Assembly: GCA_029067085.1 (NCBI GenBank)
Contig: JAIEFE010000025.1
Location: 1 to 64,000, forward strand
Source of the DNA: Lachnospiraceae bacterium
Lineage (GTDB): Bacteria > Bacillota > Clostridia > Lachnospirales > Lachnospiraceae
DNA length: 64,000 nt
Direction of reading: 5' to 3'
A model generated the notes under the pieces. It did not search any database. It saw nothing but the letters and a program-made list of their open reading frames with translations, and was not told the origin of the DNA. Below are positions 7,908 through 16,353 of this stretch, piece after piece. A program made the translations under genes and the position numbers. Position 1 is the stretch's first letter. Each line of letters begins with the position of its first letter.

Positions 7908-8681
7908 TTAAGTTACCTTATTTTTATAAAAAGTGGCTAAGTAAGGGGCAATATTTGCATAATCTACTTCTTCAAATCTTGTCATAGTGTTTGTTACTTC
8001 CCTTTGTATAAATTTTGGCTTTACTGTCTTTACTACTGTTTTCTGTGGTGCTTCGTTATATGTTTTATTTGAATTATCTGATTTTTTTGTATCAATACCG
8101 CCACTGACAACAGTATAGTTTTTAACATTTCCGTCCTCGTCTAATTGAATGCAGTAGCTTTTTGTCATCTGGTACAATACAGGATCATCGCCATAAGAAG
8201 CAGCAACGGCATTATCCATTCTGTCATAATCGGCTTTCCATTTTTGCAATTTTTCTGCAATCTCCTGTGCATACTTCGGATCAGCTTCCATTTTCTTTTG
8301 TAAACTTTCCGGAATCATCATCACTATTTCCCCAAAACCTATTTTTTTAAGCTCTTGTTGTATGTAGGATTCTGCGCCCGTCGGCTCTGCTCCTGTCGGC
8401 TTCCAATTATTAAGGCTATCTGCGCTTACATCATCTTTAAAATACTGCCATACTGGAAAATCTTTTCTCTCCCAAATCTCACTGGCTATGTCACAATTTC
8501 CGGCTTTTACATTTACATCATTTGCAGGAAATGCAGCAGAAAACATATCCTTTGCAGATATTTGATTTGTTCCCCTTATTTCCGAAAAAATTTGGGGAAA
8601 TGACAGGTTATTTCTTTTATTCACTATGGCATTGCCTTGTGCTGCAATACTACTCAATATTCCAATCGACTGTATATCCAT
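7908..8681 (-). CDS. Small-protein family member (type 1), function unknown
   Basis: This 257-residue protein shares a core with the products of 9481-10227 and 13028-13855: SEIWERKDFPVWQYF, then WKP near residue 93, then IPESLQKKMEADP (about 123-135) and CIQLDEDGNVKNYTV. No signal peptide or membrane segment is visible, and the charged N-terminus starts MDIQSIGILSS. AAGGAGG precedes ATG 8681. It is the last gene of the operon headed by the LytTR regulator. The family looks like an uncharacterised Lachnospiraceae DUF (possibly DUF6033, named from memory only). Nothing in the sequence suggests an enzyme; a structural, chaperone-like or export-linked role is open. Confidence 0.8.
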   Translation of the reverse strand: MDIQSIGILSSIAAQGNAIVNKRNNLSFPQIFSEIRGTNQISAKDMFSAAFPANDVNVKAGNCDIASEIWERKDFPVWQYFKDDVSADSLNNWKPTGAEPTGAESYIQQELKKIGFGEIVMMIPESLQKKMEADPKYAQEIAEKLQKWKADYDRMDNAVAASYGDDPVLYQMTKSYCIQLDEDGNVKNYTVVSGGIDTKKSDNSNKTYNEAPQKTVVKTVKPKFIQREVTNTMTRFEEVDYANIAPYLATFYKNKVT

Positions 8682-8719
8682 ATCTTCAAAACCTCCTTTT
8701 TCACTGAATATATTTCTCT

Positions 8720-9469
8720 TTACTCATAACTGGCAAGTGCGTTATAGATAAACTGCTTATCACATTCTTCAAATACTATTTCACATACTATATCACCGTA
8801 TGGCAGGACTGCACTTGTATATTCCGTGCCATCATACCCCTTATAAGAAAAACACTGCCATGTATAATCTTCTTCGACTTGATGAACATTATATAATTCC
8901 GATGAATAGTTCCTTCCAAATTCAAAGCATTTATCATTCTCTCCACACACTGCAAAAGCATATATCTTTACCTTATAAGTTTGTGTTGAATACTCCGCTA
9001 TTGCCATATCATCATCTGGTATTATAAAAGAAATATCTTCAGCACAGGAAAACAAATATTCGTTGTTTAGCCAGCACAATGTATCATATGCCAAATGCTC
9101 CTGTGCCTCTTCCCATGATAATATCTTTTCTGATATTTCTTTTTCCTCCCCCTGATTGCCTGATTCACCATTTAATACATCACTGCCTGTTTTCGTTTCT
9201 ATGATGCTGTTGTTCCCGCCTGCACTGTATGTATATCCCCATCTGTTAATTGCAAGCTCTGCTTCACAAATATCATCAACTTCTGCCAAAGTATGTATTG
9301 CAAGGTTTTCTTCCTGCTCTCCTGTCTCTATTCCACTGCTCAAACAGGATTCTCCAAGAGAATATACGTCCTTAGTATTTGCATTTGCTTTCCCTATCTG
9401 GCAAGTAAACAATAATACCCCAACCACTATGACCAGTGGCAGTGCCATGATAATTTTTCTATTTTTCAT
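8720..9469 (-). CDS. Secreted or membrane-anchored protein of unknown function
   Basis: From ATG 9469 (AGAGGT upstream) the 249-residue product has a clear signal sequence: MKNRKIIMALP, a hydrophobic core VIVVGVLLFT, then KANA as a probable cleavage site. The mature part is acidic and has several Cys residues (EAELAINRWGYTYSAGG; CFEFGRNYSSELY). A longer frame back to 9508 would overlap the upstream stop and lacks a better ribosome-binding site. It is the only clearly exported product in the operon. I do not recognise its family. It could be the envelope partner of the cytoplasmic small proteins. Confidence 0.75.
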   Translation of the reverse strand: MKNRKIIMALPLVIVVGVLLFTCQIGKANANTKDVYSLGESCLSSGIETGEQEENLAIHTLAEVDDICEAELAINRWGYTYSAGGNNSIIETKTGSDVLNGESGNQGEEKEISEKILSWEEAQEHLAYDTLCWLNNEYLFSCAEDISFIIPDDDMAIAEYSTQTYKVKIYAFAVCGENDKCFEFGRNYSSELYNVHQVEEDYTWQCFSYKGYDGTEYTSAVLPYGDIVCEIVFEECDKQFIYNALASYE

Positions 9470-9480
9470 TATCCATACCT

Positions 9481-10227
9481 CTACAATAGATTTAGACCAA
9501 ACAGCCACATAGCTTCTCTCATGCTTTGTTGATATCTTTTATCTAATTCCGCTTTTTCTAGCTGCTCTCTTCTCTGCAATGCACGTTTCGCCGCCAGCCT
9601 TTGGTTTCGCTCCTGTTCTTTTATTTCTTCTGTTTCTTTATCCTCGTTGTTTCTCCGCCCTATCTGGGATGGCATCATTATATCCCCTCCGCCGCATGAA
9701 AGCCTGTAATTTGAGATATTGCCATCGTTATCCAGTGTAATAGTAAAGGAATCCATACAGCTTGGCACTGAATCCTGCTCTTTTATCAATGTGGATATTT
9801 TATTCATAATGTTTTGTGATAACTCAGGATTATTTTCCAGTTTTTCCTGCAAAGCTGGTGGAACGACTATTGCATATTTTCCTCTCGCTGCGTTTAGCCT
9901 CGCCTGCACTCCTGCATCCAACATGGAAGGTTCTCTTGATGTAGGTTTCCAGTCCAAGGCTGCTTCATCCAAATCATCCTGAAAAAACATTTCAAACGGA
10001 TAATCATTGCGCTGCCATAAAGAAGAATTGATTTTAGAGGTATCCATCACATGGTATTTCAAGCCCGGATATCCCGCTTTCAATATATCCTCTAATCCCT
10101 GCCCCTTCATGTTTGCATCTAAAACAGCCTGAAAACTGGTCTGGTCTGTTTGCCCTGCCATAATATTCTGACGATAAATGCTTCCTAAATAATACTCACT
10201 TATTTTACTTAAAGATGTGAAATCCAT
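9481..10227 (-). CDS. Small-protein family member (type 1), function unknown
   Basis: The 248-residue protein is a clear paralogue of the 13028-13855 product. Shared blocks are YPGLKYHVMDTSKI, WQRNDYPFEMFFQDD, WKP at residues 93-95, VPPALQEKLENNP at about 122-134, and FTITLDNDGNI. The C-terminal 60 residues are a highly charged coiled coil (EIKEQERNQRLAAKRALQRR), also as in the paralogue. No signal peptide is seen. GGAGGAACAAAG precedes ATG 10227. The coiled coil suggests oligomers or partner binding. Function is unknown. Confidence 0.8.
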   Translation of the reverse strand: MDFTSLSKISEYYLGSIYRQNIMAGQTDQTSFQAVLDANMKGQGLEDILKAGYPGLKYHVMDTSKINSSLWQRNDYPFEMFFQDDLDEAALDWKPTSREPSMLDAGVQARLNAARGKYAIVVPPALQEKLENNPELSQNIMNKISTLIKEQDSVPSCMDSFTITLDNDGNISNYRLSCGGGDIMMPSQIGRRNNEDKETEEIKEQERNQRLAAKRALQRREQLEKAELDKRYQQSMREAMWLFGLNLL

Positions 10228-10244
10228 CTTTGTTCCTCCATTGC

Positions 10245-10350
10245 TATCATATATTTTTAATCCGACGGCTCATCCGTCATCCACGAAGCTGCCCCTATCC
10301 CCAATCTGCCGGAAACAGGGGAAGCCTGCCCGCACTGTGTGCCTTATTGG
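10245..10350 (-). repeat. Degenerate copy of the intergenic element
   Basis: This spacer between two family genes shares short blocks with the spacer at 10984-11165: CAATCTGCCGGAAACAGGGG and CAACCTGCCAGAAAACGGGG, each followed by AA(G/C)CCTGCCC, plus a TTTTAAT-N-CGGCTC start. The hairpin seen in better copies is not well kept. Confidence 0.45.
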
Positions 10351-10370
10351 TGAATATGCGGCTGGGCAAT

Positions 10371-10961
10371 TTACTTATCCAGAAATCCTAAGAACTTCTT
10401 CCACTCCATGTAACCTTTCAAATCCCCGTAACGGTATTCCGACTGCATAATATCATTCACAATTTTTACCCAATCCACTTTTGCAGAAAAATCCCATGAA
10501 CCTGAGCTACTCTCATCATCCTTAAAGGTTTTTGCAACTACAGCTTTCAGCACTGTGTCCTCAAAACTACCTTTACCACTTTCTTTCAGATTGGCAGTGT
10601 ACGCATACATTTCAACCGCATCACAATTTTTCGGGTTTACCTTTGACACATCCACCATCCGCTCTGTTACATTTCCCGACTTATCCCATATTTTTACTTT
10701 ATATACAGGATTTTCTGGATCAAAATCCTGTGTCTTGTAAACAGAAATAGATGATCCGCTTACGATCTCTGCTCCTGAAAATACCGTAACATCTCCCGTT
10801 CCCTCATCAGCACCATGCAGAATAGCTGTCGCTTGCCCTGCTGCCTGTGCTGCTTCCGCTGCCTGTTTTGCAAAGTTCCCTCCTACTACATTTCTTTCTG
10901 TCTTTCTTGTTTCATACCCTGCCATCTGGCAACCTGCTACTCCAATTCCATTTATGCTCAT
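10371..10961 (-). CDS. Small-protein family member (type 3), function unknown
   Basis: This 196-residue protein starts MSINGIGVAGCQMAGYETRK, with a Gly/Ala-rich N-terminus resembling the starts of several neighbours (MSILGVNGALAGAYQY). An Ala-rich helix (AKQAAEAAQAAGQATA) follows, then a beta-rich middle and a C-terminal helix DLKGYMEWKKFLGF. That last helix resembles the end of the 11169-12104 product (GKMEGWNFWKEFFD), and a decayed copy lies at 7784-7841. No signal peptide or enzyme motif is visible. GGAGG precedes ATG 10961. Function is not known. Confidence 0.75.
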   Translation of the reverse strand: MSINGIGVAGCQMAGYETRKTERNVVGGNFAKQAAEAAQAAGQATAILHGADEGTGDVTVFSGAEIVSGSSISVYKTQDFDPENPVYKVKIWDKSGNVTERMVDVSKVNPKNCDAVEMYAYTANLKESGKGSFEDTVLKAVVAKTFKDDESSSGSWDFSAKVDWVKIVNDIMQSEYRYGDLKGYMEWKKFLGFLDK

Positions 10962-10983
10962 TTTCTTAAATCCTCCATTGTCA

Positions 10984-11060
10984 ACAAATATTTTAATGGT
11001 GGCTCCTCTGTCGGTCAGAGCCTCCCCTGCTCTCTCATAATAAGTCCGAGCAGATCATTC
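10984..11060 (-). repeat. Intergenic two-hairpin element, copy B
   Basis: This is the copy closest to the one at 12950-13022. CTGCTC (11027-11032) pairs with GAGCAG (11048-11053), where the other copy has ATGCCC and GGGCAT: two paired positions change together. A first hairpin uses GGTGGCTC and GAGCCTCC with one mismatch. The rest of the 107-base spacer up to 11168 holds a second repeated block shared with 10290-10345 and no gene. Confidence 0.7.
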
Positions 11061-11168
11061 CTTCATAAACAACAAACGCACATTATCCAACTTCCTCTGC
11101 TAAACTTCATGACAAACACCTCCTTCCACTGCTCCCAACCTGCCAGAAAACGGGGAACCCTGCCCATC

Positions 11169-12104
11169 CTATTCCCTTCTGTCATAACTACTATCCGGCG
11201 TGACTAGGGAAGCATCTATCTTCCATCTGTCAAAAAATTCTTTCCAGAAATTCCACCCTTCCATTTTTCCTATGTTTCTTCCACTGTCAAATTCTTCTTT
11301 CACCCGGTTCCAATTTTCAGGATTAAAAACGCTTACCCACCCGTTTTCCCCGTCTTTATCCTTGAATGAGATACTATTGGGGCTGATCATCGTAATCCCA
11401 TTAGGAGTCCTCTGTAATAAGCCCCTAACCTCGAATGTCGCATAAAACCATGCTTCATTATATGTTTTCGCCAAATTAGGGTACTGCTCTAAAAATTCTT
11501 TTGCCAGAGAATCTAATTTTTGCTTAGCTTCATTATCCATGCAAATCGCTCCTCCACGGCTCTCATAACCATTCGCTGTAACATACTTTATCCCTGTCTT
11601 TTGGTCTGTATGGACTGTAAATCCCGTCAGCTCCTTTTCATCTAACTCATCTACGCCTAACGCCTCCTTTAGCCCCGCTTCCAGTTCGGCATCCACTGTC
11701 ATCATAGTAAAAAAGCCGACTCCCAAATCATTGATTATAAGTTTAGTGCCCGTTTTCTTATCTACCTGAACCTTCTCCGTATTTAACTTCAAGTCAACGG
11801 CTTCGTTGTTTTTCTCTTTATCATAAATTCGCACAACTCCGCTTTCTCTCTCTACGATTTTATATCTTTCGGTTTCTACTGTCTTAATGGAGCCTGTATA
11901 ATAACTCTTATTGGCTGCATTCAAAAACAGATCACTATAATTCTCCCATAGATAATCAGACTTTCGTTCTGATGGCACATAGGAATCTTTTTTACCGCCC
12001 ACCCCGTTTAATAAGGCATTCGCAAAATTACCTGACTCACTTTTACCTGTCCTTTCCCTTACATTTGCTGTAAATAAATAGGGATTTGCACTATCAACTT
12101 TCAT
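11169..12104 (-). CDS. Small-protein family member (type 3-like), function unknown
   Basis: The 311-residue protein begins MKVDSANPYLFTANVRERTG and contains SGNFANALLNGVGG, like the short (S/N)F-x-x-(A/Q)L segments near the N-termini of its neighbours. The middle is beta-rich (VRIYDKEKNNEAVDLKLNTE; GIKYVTANGYESRGGAICM). The C-terminal helix RNIGKMEGWNFWKEFFDRW resembles the end of the 10371-10961 product. No signal peptide or enzyme motif is seen. AAGGAGG precedes ATG 12104. The gene lies in the middle of the operon and its role is unknown. Confidence 0.75.
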   Translation of the reverse strand: MKVDSANPYLFTANVRERTGKSESGNFANALLNGVGGKKDSYVPSERKSDYLWENYSDLFLNAANKSYYTGSIKTVETERYKIVERESGVVRIYDKEKNNEAVDLKLNTEKVQVDKKTGTKLIINDLGVGFFTMMTVDAELEAGLKEALGVDELDEKELTGFTVHTDQKTGIKYVTANGYESRGGAICMDNEAKQKLDSLAKEFLEQYPNLAKTYNEAWFYATFEVRGLLQRTPNGITMISPNSISFKDKDGENGWVSVFNPENWNRVKEEFDSGRNIGKMEGWNFWKEFFDRWKIDASLVTPDSSYDRRE

Positions 12105-12157
12105 CTTATCCTCCTTCCATCAGCCAAACGGTGAAATATCACCCATTACTGTTTCCA

Positions 12158-12230
12158 TCCTAATATTGATACGATGATTCCTCTGTCGTCCAGAGCCACC
12201 CATATTCCCCTGTAGCCAGTCAGACCAGTT
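12158..12230 (-). repeat. Intergenic element, degenerate copy C
   Basis: TTCCTCTGTCGTCCAGAGCC and the following CACCCATATTCCCCTGTAG align with the spacers at 10984-11060 and 12950-13022. Both hairpins are eroded. The rest of the 206-base spacer 12105-12310 shows no gene. Confidence 0.5.
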
Positions 12231-12310
12231 CACCTTTATTTCCTGCTCATGAAGTCCCAATAGGCATTAAGGCATTATCGGTTAGCATTGACCTACATTA
12301 CAAAATCAAC

Positions 12311-12925
12311 CTATTTATCCCTTTTGTAATTAATATTTGCTCCTAATAGAGACATAAAAATATCTGCCTGTAATCCCATATTGTTTAGTTCATCCAATGC
12401 TGGGGCATTTAACTCTTTTACCCCTGAACCGTCAGAATACAGCACCTTATGTTTTTTGGGCTTTGTTTTTTCGTCCTCATCACCCCAATCAAATTCCAAA
12501 TAGTAGCCTCCTGTCCCGTCTTCATGGATAAACACTCCGTTGCCTTTTACTTGGCCGCCAGTCAATTTACTTGACCACGGTATATCCTCGATTGATTTAT
12601 ACACTTTCTGCCTAAAGGCGCTATCCGTTTTCATTCTTAATAGAGCTTTCTTTGAGATGACCACATTCCTCCCACCGTGCATATCATATTCTTTCAACAT
12701 TGCGGTATCGTACATTTCTGCTTCTGTATCTGTTTTTCCGCAACTATAATCTACAACAACTGTATTGACGTTGAACTTTTCGTCCAGAAATTTCTTCATT
12801 TCTGCAATATCTGTGTCTTCATTTACCTGTTGTAAAAGTTTCTCAAATTCATCTCCGCACTTTATGCTGTTACTTGATAAATTTACAGCATTAGTGATTT
12901 GCGGCAAAATTGCCTGAATATCCAT
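12311..12925 (-). CDS. Small-protein family member (type 2), function unknown
   Basis: This 204-residue acidic protein contains NVVISKKALLRMKTD around residues 85-100, followed by a helix (SAFRQKVYKSIEDI). The layout matches the hydrophobic strand, helix and M-x-x-D/P block of the type 1 members and of the orphan at 43286-44116. It also has GNGVFIHEDGTGGYYLEFDW and ends in a basic KRDK. No signal peptide or enzyme motif is visible. GAAAGGTTGG precedes ATG 12925. Function is unknown; membership of the wider family is inferred from the shared block. Confidence 0.75.
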   Translation of the reverse strand: MDIQAILPQITNAVNLSSNSIKCGDEFEKLLQQVNEDTDIAEMKKFLDEKFNVNTVVVDYSCGKTDTEAEMYDTAMLKEYDMHGGRNVVISKKALLRMKTDSAFRQKVYKSIEDIPWSSKLTGGQVKGNGVFIHEDGTGGYYLEFDWGDEDEKTKPKKHKVLYSDGSGVKELNAPALDELNNMGLQADIFMSLLGANINYKRDK

Positions 12926-12949
12926 GTTACCAACCTTTCTGCATATGCT

Positions 12950-13022
12950 ATCAATACTTTAATGGCGGCTCCTCTGTCATTCGGAGCCGCCCATGCCCCC
13001 TTATAGTAAGTCCGGGCATATC
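12950..13022 (-). repeat. Intergenic two-hairpin element, copy A (best preserved)
   Basis: GGCGGCTCC (12964-12972) pairs perfectly with GGAGCCGCC (12983-12991) around a 10-base loop. ATGCCC (12993-12998) pairs with GGGCAT (13014-13019). On the transcribed strand no T-run follows, so it does not look like a simple terminator. It sits between two family genes, as do the related copies. Confidence 0.75.
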
Positions 13023-13027
13023 CTGCT

Positions 13028-13855
13028 TTATTTCAAAATGCCCGCCGCTTCCATGATGTTCTGCTCATATGTATAAGCCGCAGCCGAAACCGCCTTTTTC
13101 GCTGTACTGGTCTTATAATATCTTTCATCTTCCTGCTGCTCCCGTAATTTCCGCTTGATTGCGTTTTCTTCGGCAATCCGTTCATATTCTGCTGCTTTTT
13201 CTTCCTTTTCCCGTTTCCGTTCTGCAAGCATACGCAATTCTTTTTCAGACGGTCCCATAAAGCCGCCCTCTGTGCAGGTAGTCCAATTTGCAATTTCTCC
13301 ATTTTCATCTAAACTAATCAAAACAGAAACAGCTCTAGGCGGCATTTGAGATTGTTGTATAAATGCGTCTACAGTATTTGCCACTTTTTGTGCCAGCGCA
13401 GGGTCATTATCCATTTTTTCCTGTAAAGCAGGGGGCACAAGAACTGACTTTTTCCCGAATGTAGATTGATACCTTGCTTGACACTCCTTACTATTCATTG
13501 CCGGTGCTGCACCGCTCGGCTTCCAGTTTACCACTTCATCATAATCTACATTATCATCAAAAAACTTTTCAAAAGGGAAATCAGTCCGACACCATATGCC
13601 AGACGGAATTTTTGAGGCGTCCACTTGATGAATTTTCATTTCGGGATATTTCCCCTTCATCATTTCCTCAAAACTCTGTCCTGTTACAGTTCCCGCTGCT
13701 TTTGTCGTCGCAAGTTCCGCAAAGCTCACGCCGCCGCTTTTCCCTGTTTCCTGCAACTGCTCCGTAAAACTTGTTCCACGTGTGGTTGTTTTTTGTGTCC
13801 TGTTCGCATATTGGTATGCGCCTGCCAAAGCTCCGTTTACTCCTAAAATGCTCAT
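13028..13855 (-). CDS. Small-protein family member (type 1), function unknown
   Basis: The 275-residue protein starts MSILGVNGALAGAYQYANRT, then GTSFTEQLQETGKSG. The shared core follows: YPEMKIHQVDASKI, WCRTDFPFEKFFDD, WKP near residue 111, VPPALQEKMDNDP near 140-152 and VLISLDENGEIANW. It ends in a long charged coiled coil and QNIMEAAGILK. It is the first effector-like gene after the kinase, 25 bases downstream of the kinase stop, so it is almost certainly co-transcribed with the two-component genes. No signal peptide or enzyme motif is visible. Function is unknown. Confidence 0.8.
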   Translation of the reverse strand: MSILGVNGALAGAYQYANRTQKTTTRGTSFTEQLQETGKSGGVSFAELATTKAAGTVTGQSFEEMMKGKYPEMKIHQVDASKIPSGIWCRTDFPFEKFFDDNVDYDEVVNWKPSGAAPAMNSKECQARYQSTFGKKSVLVPPALQEKMDNDPALAQKVANTVDAFIQQSQMPPRAVSVLISLDENGEIANWTTCTEGGFMGPSEKELRMLAERKREKEEKAAEYERIAEENAIKRKLREQQEDERYYKTSTAKKAVSAAAYTYEQNIMEAAGILK

Positions 13856-13879
13856 AATAATTCTTCTCCTTCCTTTTGA

Positions 13880-15322
13880 TTAACTCTTTACCATGACCGA
13901 CAGTATGAATCTATTGCCTTTAACAATACAGTCCATATCGCCGCCATATTTTACTGCACATTTTTTGATATTCTTTAACCCTATCCCATGCACCTCCTTA
14001 TCCTCTTTTGTTGATATGGGAAGGCCACTGTCTTTATTGAACAGCGCCATACCATCAAAACTGTTTTCAATTTCTATAAAAAACATATTCTTTGCCCGGA
14101 AAGACCGGATCGTGATATAGGCTTCTGCATCCGGCTGTTTCTCCCTCATTCTCATGCAGGCTTCAATCGCATTATCCAGCCCGTTGTTCAGAATAACCCC
14201 CATATCATAAGCCTTTATCGTGACGGCATCTGAAAGCATGAAACCTCTTGCATCCAGCTTGATGCCTTTTACCTTTTTTGCCGCATAACGGAACTTACTC
14301 CCCACCACTGCATCACTAACCGCATTGCCCGTATGAACCCTGTTGTCAAGCTGCTCTACCGACTGATACATCCCCTCAAAATACTGCCGGATTTCCTCGT
14401 CTTCCCCACTATACTTTTTCCGTATCAGGTTCTGCAGGACTGCCATGTGGTTTTTCATATCGTGCTTGACCGAGCGTATCCCGTCATACAGATGCTCCAT
14501 TTCCACCATAGAACTCTGCATCTGCGTAATCTGGTTTTCCAGTATGATCTTCTCCGCCCGTTCTTCCTGCAGAGCTGCCATGTTCTGATAAATACGGAAA
14601 CTGAACACGATAGCCCCAAGCAGCACAAGCGCTATCATAGGTATAATAAGGTATAATGCCGGATGTTTATTATATAGCAGCACCGGGACGCCGTCCGTAA
14701 CTGTGATCATCAGCAGGCGCACAAGCACCGCAACCAGCACACCAGCCACGGCTGGAAGCAGATAAAAAACCACTTCCTTTTCTATCCGCCCCTTTTCCCT
14801 GCAACGGTAACTCTTCACAATCCTCCTTACAGAAGCAAAAAGCAGGACACCCTCTATGGCTGCCACAAACGCGATGGAAAAGCAGGACAGCACATTTACA
14901 GCCATGAGTAAGCATTCCGCCGATTTCATGCCGTCACCTGCTCTATATACCAAAATATCTATCAGGCTGCTCCCAATATAAAGAAAACTGTACCCCGCCA
15001 AAAATGCCAGTTCACGCAGGGATATAAACTGGATGACCAGGAAAATTTTCAACAGGATATTTCCTTTATACCAACCCACACAGAATAGAAATAAAATAGC
15101 AGTATTAAATACCAGCCCGACCACCAATGTCACATTGTCTGTTTCATGGAATAAAACCCTATTTGCAATCCTTATCAAAATCCATACAATTCCAACTATC
15201 CACTGTGCATTCCTTAACCCACGTAACTTGGGTTCTGCAAACCTGCCAAAAAGGAACTGAATGCAGTACCCTTCAAATAAATACGGCGGAATGCTGAGCA
15301 TTCTCATAATATAATCAACCAT
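13880..15322 (-). CDS. GHKL sensor histidine kinase (AgrC-like)
   Basis: This 480-residue kinase has about seven hydrophobic segments in its first 250 residues, then a coiled linker (LQEERAEKIILENQITQMQSS). The catalytic part has the GHKL-type H-box SVKHDMKNHMAVL near residue 290, an N-box LNNGLDNAIEAC near 385 and a G-box HGIGLKN near 450. Such kinases sense peptides or membrane signals and phosphorylate LytTR regulators. It overlaps the regulator gene upstream. The start is taken as ATG 15322 with GGGGTGGG upstream. No AgrB/AgrD-like peptide genes are visible nearby, so the signal is unknown. Confidence 0.92.
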   Translation of the reverse strand: MVDYIMRMLSIPPYLFEGYCIQFLFGRFAEPKLRGLRNAQWIVGIVWILIRIANRVLFHETDNVTLVVGLVFNTAILFLFCVGWYKGNILLKIFLVIQFISLRELAFLAGYSFLYIGSSLIDILVYRAGDGMKSAECLLMAVNVLSCFSIAFVAAIEGVLLFASVRRIVKSYRCREKGRIEKEVVFYLLPAVAGVLVAVLVRLLMITVTDGVPVLLYNKHPALYLIIPMIALVLLGAIVFSFRIYQNMAALQEERAEKIILENQITQMQSSMVEMEHLYDGIRSVKHDMKNHMAVLQNLIRKKYSGEDEEIRQYFEGMYQSVEQLDNRVHTGNAVSDAVVGSKFRYAAKKVKGIKLDARGFMLSDAVTIKAYDMGVILNNGLDNAIEACMRMREKQPDAEAYITIRSFRAKNMFFIEIENSFDGMALFNKDSGLPISTKEDKEVHGIGLKNIKKCAVKYGGDMDCIVKGNRFILSVMVKS

Positions 15323-16052
15323 CAACGCCCACCCCGTTTCTCAGATACCGCATATAGGCTTTTACAAACTCCCCATACTTTTCCTTTGCCAGATAGACAT
15401 ACTCCCCATTGTTCAGAGTGACGCTCTCGCTATCATACTCCGCCACATACGCCATGTTCACCAGATATCCCCGATGGCAACGGTAGAAACTTTCCCCAAG
15501 CTGCCCTTCCATTTCGTTCATGGCCGCATACGCCTCTATGATCTCCCCTGCGGTATGGATTTCCACCTTTTTTGCCCTGCTCTCGATATAAAGGATGCTG
15601 TCTTTTTCCAGCGTGAAACTCCGGTTCCTCGTCTTTATGAATATCGTTTCCCGCCGCTGTTTTTTCCTCTTTTCCAGTTCCCTTTTTGCCCGCTGGAACA
15701 CCTCATGGAATTTATCTTCCTCAATAGGCTTTAACAGATAGTGGAATGCCGCCACGTCAAACGCCTCAAAAACATATTCCCGGATGGCGGTTATAAAGAT
15801 CAGTATGGTATCTTCGTCCCTCTCCCGGAGCTTCTTCGCCGTTTCAATCCCGTCCGTTCCGTCCATCTGTATGTCAAGGAAAACAATATCAAACTGCTTT
15901 CCAGCGGCAAGCAGGCTGTCCCCTGTCTCATAAAATTCAGGGCATATGCCCGGTTTTTCTTTTCCTATCAGTTCATTTATCTGTTCACGGATGGCTTTCT
16001 CGTCATCACATATGGCTATGTTCAATTTCATCACCTGCAATTCATTTCCCAT
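15315..16052 (-). CDS. LytTR-family response regulator
   Basis: The 245-residue regulator has a receiver domain (LNIAICDDEKAIREQINELI; phospho-acceptor in IVFLDIQMDGTDGI; FITA; KPI) and a C-terminal LytTR DNA-binding domain (FIKTRNRSFTLEKDSILYIE; FYRCHRGYLVNMAYV). ATG 16052 has GGGGAAG eight bases upstream; a start at residue 8 (MKLNIAI) is also possible. Its stop overlaps the kinase start. Paired GAACGAAA direct repeats lie just upstream of its probable promoter and are the likely autoregulatory site. It probably controls the whole operon down to 7908. Confidence 0.92.
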   Translation of the reverse strand: MGNELQVMKLNIAICDDEKAIREQINELIGKEKPGICPEFYETGDSLLAAGKQFDIVFLDIQMDGTDGIETAKKLRERDEDTILIFITAIREYVFEAFDVAAFHYLLKPIEEDKFHEVFQRAKRELEKRKKQRRETIFIKTRNRSFTLEKDSILYIESRAKKVEIHTAGEIIEAYAAMNEMEGQLGESFYRCHRGYLVNMAYVAEYDSESVTLNNGEYVYLAKEKYGEFVKAYMRYLRNGVGVDG

Positions 16053-16087
16053 GAGCATAGCTTCCCCATAGGCAATTCTTTTTACTT

Positions 16088-16157
16088 TTTATATCGGCAA
16101 ATAATTTTCGTATTTTGCCGGAATAGAACGAAACCCTATTTGAACGGGAACGAAATC
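16088..16157 (-). promoter_or_regulatory. Promoter with paired LytTR-like direct repeats
   Basis: Two copies of a (A/G)GAACGAAA(C/T)CCT(A/T)TTT repeat (cores 16126-16133 and 16148-16155) are 22 bases apart, about two helical turns, as in AgrA/LytTR sites. On the minus strand a TATAAA -10 candidate (16088-16093) lies downstream with no good -35 box, which fits an activator-dependent promoter. Confidence 0.55.
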
Positions 16158-16290
16158 CTTTTTCTTTTCATAAAAAATCAAAATCAAGCTATAAAGTTTT
16201 TCATCTTTCGTCCGACAACACCACTCGCATATTACCTCTAAGTTCCCCGCTTTCCAAGTAATTTCCGTTACCAGGCCGCCCGAATCTCCT

Positions 16291-16337
16291 ATAAAAATGG
16301 AATACCGCCGCATATGGTAATGAGCCATCAGCGGCGG
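16291..16337 (-). terminator. Terminator after DUF2000 gene
   Basis: CCGCCGC (16305-16311) pairs with GCGGCGG (16331-16337), and on the minus strand TATTCCATTTTTAT follows. It ends the AraC/EamA/GNAT/DUF2000 transcript before the two-component operon. Confidence 0.65.
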
Positions 16338-16353
16338 CCTTGCTTTTTATACA

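Noticed and set aside
16089-16328. 79-residue minus-strand frame between the LytTR regulator and the DUF2000 gene
   Set aside because: No ribosome-binding site; it overlaps a terminator stem and the paired repeats in front of the regulator.
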